DNA from: Dirofilaria immitis
Lineage: Eukaryota > Nematoda > Chromadorea > Rhabditida > Onchocercidae
Assembly: GCA_024305405.1 (NCBI GenBank)
Contig: JAKNDB010000087.1
Span: 6,016,501-6,080,500, forward strand
Reading direction: 5' to 3'
DNA length: 64,000 bases
The notes beneath the pieces were generated by a model. It was not told the DNA's origin. It did not search any database and saw nothing but the letters and a program-made list of their open reading frames with translations. Positions 58,002 through 64,000 of the stretch are shown one piece after another (within the stretch, counting starts at the first letter, position 1; every line of letters starts with the position of its first letter). Both the position numbers and the translations under genes were made by a program.

Positions 58002-58162
58002 ACTTCAAGGAACGGAAATTAAGCAATGAATGGAAACTAAATGAAATTTAAATAAATAGTTGCATTTATAAAGTTAAATAAATGGTTGATTCGCATGAAA
58101 TCCTTCAAAACTTCATCCTGTTTGCTACTTCTCAATTCCATCTTATTATCGCTCCACAGCCA

Positions 58163-59003
58163 TCAGACATAAAAATAGAACAAAACGAATATGGTCCACA
58201 AAAGGCAATGGTTCATTTTCCTTGCTTTGTCTCGATGGACCACTCTCCACCTAAGAACACCTTTCTCATTTTTCAATTTCATACTGACTCTAGTATTACC
58301 GACACTGAATACTTACCCATCGATAAATACATGACCCATTCGTCCAACCAACTTACACATACCATCACGAAACTCCCACGCACTACTGCCACGACATCGA
58401 TCTACCACACAAACCCCAAAGTATATCCAACCCAGCATGAAGAACCACTCTTTTGATCAGGTTTAGTTACTGTGCAATAATACCTTCCCACATATTAGAA
58501 ATTTTCATGTTTGCCGCGTTAGGCCGACCTTTAGTAGCTTTAAAGTAAAGATAGAGATGCCCGTATTATGGACACTGATAGACTTATTATTGACACCCAT
58601 ATCTCACTTCGCGAGCTTGTTGTATAGAAAGTTTTTTTGCATCAAGTATCATCGTAATAAATAAACTGGAATATTTCTTTTTTTGTAAGTTAATGATTTA
58701 ATTATTCATCGAGTAATCGATCTTCCACTCGACCTTTACAACTGCACTTTGGAAACATCTATCATCAAGGAATCAATTATAAAGGAAACTGGGTCAGTTA
58801 TCGCATCTTTTATCTAAATCTTCATAGTCTTTTCACTAATGCTCGCTTGCATCATTGATAATCATAACCCACAACTTAATCGTGAGGGAAACTCACCGAT
58901 AATGAAGGAAAGACTGCACCTAATGAAATATATTTATTGACTAACCTGGTGGGCAATGACAATCGTTTAATTTTCGTTTCCCTTTTTGGATGACTGCTTC
59001 CAT
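58163..59003 (-). CDS. Possible unrecognised gene upstream of NOP56
   Basis: Two adjoining - strand segments read through with matching phase. One is about 58317-58452 (WGL/GWIYFGVCVV, then RGSSAWEFRDGMCKLVGRMG and HVFIDG, donor GG|GTAAGT). The other is 58163-58250 (acceptor TTCTTAG; WRVVHRDKARKMNHC, then a hydrophobic end TIFVLFYFYV and a stop). A candidate first exon is 58946-59003 (MEAVIQKGKRKLNDCHCPPG, donor CAG|GTTAGT), followed by a 23-base exon 58897-58919. The middle (58480-58690) has broken frames on both strands. The stop lies 162 bp before the NOP56 start, a spacing typical of nematode operons. No family recognised. An antisense frame of 124 codons covers the same ground and is judged a shadow. 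Confidence 0.28.
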
Positions 59004-59674
59004 GTGAAAAATGTCCTCAAATCATCTGTAGACACCTTCTGATTTCTTGTTACTTCTAGTTTATGAGTAATATTAAACCAAAAGGAAAAGCCACATTAAT
59101 TCAATGCACTGGACTAAAATTAAAAAGAAAAAATACGATCACAGCAGAATATACATATTTAAAGTAAACCGAAAATTATCTAACTGTTCATAACTATAAT
59201 ATATATAGTTGATAAAGATACAAAATTCCGGCAAGATTTCATCGAGTTTACCCATGGTATGCAGAAATGGTATAGAAGAATAGTCTATCCAGAAAATGAA
59301 AAACTGGTATCAAAAAGAGAAAGCGTAATAAATGATAATGAAAATGATAAATCGATAGTAACAATAAAAGAACAAATACAAGAAAAAAAACAAAAAACAA
59401 GAACGACATGAAAGATTATTGCTGAAGACATTTTAAACAACTGCGAATAAGAAAATAAAACAATTTTTCCACTTGAGTAAATTTTCTAAAACGAAAATGA
59501 TTTTGATAAACAAGTGAATACTTTATTAATATTTCATTGTTATATTCCTGTACTTTTTCCCAAAAATTTTTCCGAAGATTGTATTCAGTGAAAAAATATT
59601 CATCTAAAGATTATGAACTACAAGGATATGTATAAGATCAATAAATTCTTTTCAAAATATTTAAAAAAATAATA
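59004..59674. other. Intergenic AT-rich stretch
   Basis: 3' flank of the LAAT-1 gene and upstream DNA of the possible gene at 58163-59003. A-rich runs on the + strand; nothing recognisable. Confidence 0.5.
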
Positions 59675-62222
59675 TCAATCTGTATCTTCCAATAATGCCT
59701 CATGCTCCAATACATCCTTTTGATGACTCAACCGATCATAATAGAAGTACTGTATTACGACAGCAACATCGAATATACAACAACCAAAACTACCTGCCAA
59801 CCACGGCAAATGACGCAAAATATAATGCCAATTATTTGCTTCCAGTAAAATCTGAAGTCCACAGAACTTCAAAAATATATATGTAAAATTTAAACGATAT
59901 TCTGTTCATTGCCCAAATCATTCCTGTCTGCTTTCGACGGGAAGTTATGTTTATGGCATATAAACAGAAGCAATAGTAAGCAGGCCACTCCATCTGTGAA
60001 AGACTAAAACTTTGATATTAGTAATAAAATCAATTTTCCTGTTTAATTTTTGGCATTAAAAACTTACAGATAATCCATATGTAGCATTTGCTGCTATAAT
60101 TATGTAGAACATAGTCAGCGATAGGCCTAAAGAAATTAAAAACATAAGTTTCTAAACATGGAAATTGTAACATGGCTTCACAGAAGTTTAGCTTCTTTGG
60201 CTTTCCTATTAAATTCCCTATTTAATGTTGTGGATATGTAACTTTAATTACTTTGGAATGTACAAAAACAAGTCGAAATACAAAATAATGCTTAGTATCA
60301 CAAAGTAGGATCACTATTCGTCTATTCAATGAATGCTATTTTATTCAGAACACCACAACGGCTCATTTTTTCTACAAAAATATTATGTACTTGAACTAAT
60401 ACGTATAAAAATAAAAATTACTACAGTTTCATAATATAATACCTTCACAAGACTGCCGATAATAATTCTTCAGCAGTTGGGGAATGCGACCGGCAAAGTA
60501 ACATGTTGCGGATATAGAACCAATTGCATAACCAAGCTTAAAAACAAATCTTTGATTCCCTGCTAGAAGGAAATAAAAAGCCTATAAGTTTGATTTAAAT
60601 TTCTTAAGGAAACATAAAAAATATAAAATATGAAATTATGCCAACCAAATCATAATAGCCATAAAAAGTGGCGGTCCACCGAGTAATTCAATAGAAAGCA
60701 ACTTTCTTTTTCCGGGTGACATTTCATAAGCTTGATAATCAAATTTATACGATACATATCCACTTGAAAGTAATGTTCCACCCGTTAATAATCCAATAAA
60801 AATGCCTGGTATTATTGCTGTTGGAGTTGTTATTGGATTATTTCGCGCCGAAACTGACAATCAGCTCATATGAAATAGATTAATATCAATGGAAACAAAG
60901 CAAAAACAAAAAGTCTTAAAATTTTCACTAAACAAGTTAAACTGAAGATAATCTAACTATAACTAATGAAAGTTGCTTATCAATAAAGAACTGGTCTTAT
61001 TAAGATTTGCTATTTTTGAAAATTCCAAGAAAGTTTATAAATGGTTTTTAAATCGCCTTTTTCCGTTTTTTTTTCTACAGTGTTTTCCAGTCACATAGAG
61101 AAATAAGTGAAAAATCAAAGACTGAAAACTTAATTAGAAGAAATACCTCGTAGTCGATGTGAATAGATGCGAGTGTAGTAAAAATACTGACTAAGAATCA
61201 CCATATCCTGAAAATATGATTAAATCAAAATTACTTCAGGATAAAGAGATGATTTCTCAACAGCAAATGTAGATAAAATCCTGAAATCTTTTCATACCTG
61301 CATGATGTAGTAAGCACCAATAATTTTTGAAGAGGTTGTTGATCTGCAAGTACTGCTCCAACAGCATTACATGAATCACCAACAATCCTTAAAATTAAAG
61401 AAAAATCAAGTGATCCAAATATTGTCCGAAAAGTGTCAGCCTGAGTTTTCATTTTATTTTATTCACAGTAGTTTTCGCAATAAGCAGATGATACTGTTAA
61501 AAGTATTATATATGTATTGCAAACTAGAGGAAAAATTATTTTGTGACAAACTACGATATCATAAAACAACTTTTCTACACCACTAACTGCTAAAATTTTC
61601 TAATGATCTATTATAGTCGAAAGCATACCCAATCACAATATTAAATTTTCTTAAATTTTGATAAATAATACATCATAGTTTGGAGAACTTTACCAAAACA
61701 GAATAAAATAAATGGAAAGAGCATCGCATCTTTTAGTACGATAATTGTATAAAAGCTGTGGAATTAATGGTAAAAGCCATAAGAATAATGATATAAACCC
61801 AATGACAAAGCCAATTAATTTTAAGTTCGTATCGATGCAATCTTCGAAAACCTGAAATCACTCCTGAATTCAGTGTGAACGCAAGTGGTCACTACAATTT
61901 TTGTGTTATTTATTTTATATCTCTAAACAAACTTGATGAATTCTTCACGTACAATCTGGTTTTGCATATATTGGTTTGAGAATTATTTTGGATTTAATCT
62001 TCTTCACTTTCATCATCCATTTTTGTACTTATGAAAATTAGGTGATTTTCCTTAGCATTTTCGAGTCTGACCTCTATTAACAGATTTTCAGCAAAAAAAA
62101 TTCCGATGGACAATAAGCTAATAAAATGAAATTAAAATATAAGAGATAAGAATTACATCCAGAACCCATCCGATTCCATTCGTACAATTTGGCATTTTGT
62201 AATACTCGCTATTATTGGACAT
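59675..62222 (-). CDS. laat-1: LAAT-1/PQLC2 lysosomal cationic amino-acid exporter
   Basis: PQ-loop transporter (SLC66A1 family) exporting Lys/Arg from lysosomes. Exons: 62157-62222, 61694-61851, 61298-61387, 61147-61207, 60646-60853, 60443 to about 60536 (possibly longer at 5'), 60068-60126 and 59675-59851. Seen: first PQ loop WLLPLIPQLLYNYRTK; GDSCNAVGAVLADQQPLQK; YFYYTRIYSHR; second PQ loop GRIPQLLKNYYRQSCEGLS; NATYGLS; LRHLPWLAGSFGCC; and an acidic-dileucine tail (EHEALLEDTD) of the type that targets lysosomes. Seven membrane spans are expected. One A is missing at 61324-61328. The junction of exons 5 and 6 is unsettled: a GT donor gives the wrong phase, so either a base is missing or the exon 6 start lies farther upstream (about 60564). 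An in-frame upstream ATG exists at 62294. Confidence 0.9.
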
Positions 62223-62688
62223 CCTTGAAACCCATTTGTCATACAAATATTCGTTATGTTTCGGTATCATACGGAAGAGCAATGAGGTTGTCATGTCATA
62301 TCGCTATTCTCGAAAATGTAAAAAATGAAATAGAAAAAAGCAGCAATTAACGATTATTAATAAAGATTATTCAAGAAATGAATATAAATGATATGGAAAT
62401 CAATCTTCCCAATTCTAATAATACCGATCGCTTACGATTATGACATTGCAATTATTTAACAAACCCAACAAAATGGGCATATTGAGATGAAAGACAGACT
62501 TTTCATAGCGAGCCCTTAATTAGATTTCGAATGCGTGGCATAAACCGATGGAGGTGTAGGAGAAAGGGATGAATTTTTGGGTAGTGGAGATGTCATCATG
62601 CCTTCTGGAATAAAAATTGTCGGAACATTTCTTCCGCTGTTAATTTCAGTTTTTAAATGTTACAATTATGATTATTCATTTAGAAAAG
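62223..62688. promoter_or_regulatory. Divergent promoter region between laat-1 and cct-1
   Basis: 466 bp separating the two oppositely directed starts. It contains the trans-splice-like acceptor TTCATTTAG at about 62675-62682, just before the cct-1 ATG. No specific factor site was identified. Confidence 0.45.
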
Positions 62689-64000
62689 ATGGCATCTGGT
62701 GGCGAAAGACTCCTTGCTGTCACGGGCAAACGTGCTTCTGGTCAATCCGTCCGAACTCAGAATGGTATCATTTTACTGACATAATATGTTTATTTGTTTA
62801 CATTACTATATTTGTGAATGATTATTGGAGGTATTTTAATCGAACATCAACTTTTTATGCATTCTTATATGTGGACTTGCAGTTAATGTTTCGAAAAATC
62901 GTTTCACTTTCAGTTATGGCAGCATTGGCGATAGCTAACATTGTCAAATCATCACTTGGACCAGTTGGACTCGACAAGATGCTTGTTGATGATGTCGGGG
63001 TAGGTTAAATATATAGAAATATTTGCAATCAAAGACATGTGGAATTCACAGATAAACATAAGCATTTTTTCTTTTTTATTAAAATGCCCTTCTGCAGTGA
63101 CCAGTTTGATAGTATTTGAAGATTTAATAGTTTCTTCTACGCTATAGTATCCGGAAAACTTCATATTTCTGATTTTGGGATGCGGTAGTGACAAATGACG
63201 GCGCAACAATTCTCAAACAAATAGAAGTTGAACATCCGGCTGCAAAGGTTCTTGTCGAATTGGCTCAGTTACAAGATGAAGAGGTATTCACATATTATAG
63301 CTTTCTTTGAAACTAATTGGGAAACATCCGAATTTGCAAATATTCGGATGAATAATTTTAGTTAAAATTATTCTAACTGATAATTTTAAATAAATTTTTG
63401 TCAAGGTGGGTGATGGAACAACATCGGTAGTTATTGTGGCGGCTGAGTTACTCAAATCTGCTGATGAATTAGTTAAGCAGCAAGTCCATCCCACAACTGT
63501 TATCAACGGTTATCGCTTGGCTTGTAAAGAATCTGTACGTTACATGCAGGTAAATATTCTATTGATATTCAATAATTTCCTATTGATACTTTTATTTATC
63601 GGTTTATTTTATGATCGTATTCATATCTGTGTTTACCTTTAGTTATCACTGCTTTCTGTATTCATAAAATTAGTAAATTTAGTTCTTCTTTAATATTAAC
63701 GTATTTTCTCTATCATATATATCATAATATTAACATATTTTCTCTAGCAATAGAAATGCTGATTCGAGACTTAATGGTAAAATAGAAAGATTTCACATTT
63801 AATTTGAGATATTTGGTCAATGAATAAGAATAAGTTTTCAGTGATAGTGAGTGTTAATTTCCTAACTTTTGAATTTTTCCTGCAGGATAATTTGTCATTT
63901 GGATCACAGGAGTTGGGTCGACATTCGATTATTGAAGCTGCAAAGACGGCGATGTCTTCAAAAGTCATTGGACCGTATGTTTTCTTTTTGTGATCTTGTA
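62689..64000 (+). CDS. cct-1: CCT1, alpha subunit of the TRiC/CCT chaperonin, 3' end outside window
   Basis: ATP-dependent cytosolic chaperonin subunit folding actin, tubulin and others. Exons: 62689-62764, 62914-62999, 63179-63283, 63406-63549 and 63886-63974; the gene continues beyond the right edge. Seen: [59 protein letters not shown], the ATP motif [36 protein letters not shown] and [13 protein letters not shown]. The first 165 or so residues are present, i.e. the N-terminal equatorial domain. No frameshift was found. The acceptor of exon 3 reads TTTTGG before GAT instead of AG. The exon 4 acceptor is AAG. The start follows CATTTAG by five bases, a spliced-leader-type context. CCT subunits are close paralogs, but the motifs match alpha best. 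Confidence 0.95.

Noticed and set aside
58082..58456. 124-codon open frame on the + strand
   Set aside because: Rich in His, Thr, Pro and Ser in the way antisense frames are, with no splice or start context. The - strand of the same DNA has matching donor, acceptor and phase.
62577..63008. 143-codon + strand frame
   Set aside because: It runs through cct-1 exon 1 in a wrong frame and the first intron into exon 2. Only the exon 2 part is real coding sequence.

Overview
This 64 kb window is AT-rich nuclear DNA from a nematode. The genes are broken into many small exons, and introns mostly run GT to TTTNAG. Several starts sit just behind a trans-splice-like acceptor, there is an FMRFamide-like neuropeptide gene, and the proteins resemble nematode orthologs. 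The long AT-rich introns and sparse genes fit a filarial (clade III) parasite, but that placement is inference. No bacterial, viral, rRNA, tRNA or CRISPR feature was recognised.

Layout. 1-3015 (+): 3' part of a neprilysin-like M13 metallopeptidase. 5787-9900 (+): NRF/acyltransferase-3 membrane protein. 9901-16822: gene-poor, with a composite inverted/direct repeat at 13.6-14.1 kb. 16823-17567 (+): flp-4-like neuropeptide precursor, convergent with L-lactate dehydrogenase (18302-21646, -). 21650-30389: long stretch with no recognisable gene. 30390-30623 (-): unknown first exon facing eIF3 subunit F (30801-33013, +). Three more + strand genes follow: a TMCO4-like alpha/beta hydrolase (34775-39495), the TIM14/Pam18 J-protein (40608-40946) and an RNF170-like RING ubiquitin ligase (43828-46015). 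On the - strand come a DIRAS-family small GTPase (47941-50170), the box C/D snoRNP core protein NOP56 (53729-58001), a possible unrecognised gene (58163-59003) and the lysosomal cationic amino-acid exporter LAAT-1/PQLC2 (59675-62222). LAAT-1 is divergently paired with CCT1 (62689 to beyond the right edge, +). Most are housekeeping genes (glycolysis, translation, mitochondrial import, ERAD, ribosome biogenesis, protein folding).

The most striking property is technical. About 25 exons need one extra base, usually in an A, T, G or C run, to keep a conserved protein in frame. This affects nine of the twelve recognised genes and nearly always in the same direction (one base missing). Uncorrected long-read consensus error is the simplest explanation, so none of these genes is called a pseudogene. 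After allowing for it, three introns (in LDH, TMCO4 and DIRAS) still require GC-AG splicing, and one conserved start codon reads ATA. I found no convincing new multi-gene system. The best leads for something undescribed are the split - strand gene just upstream of NOP56, the reading frame with a seven-residue repeat at 43.1-43.5 kb, and the repeat cluster at 13.6-14.1 kb.
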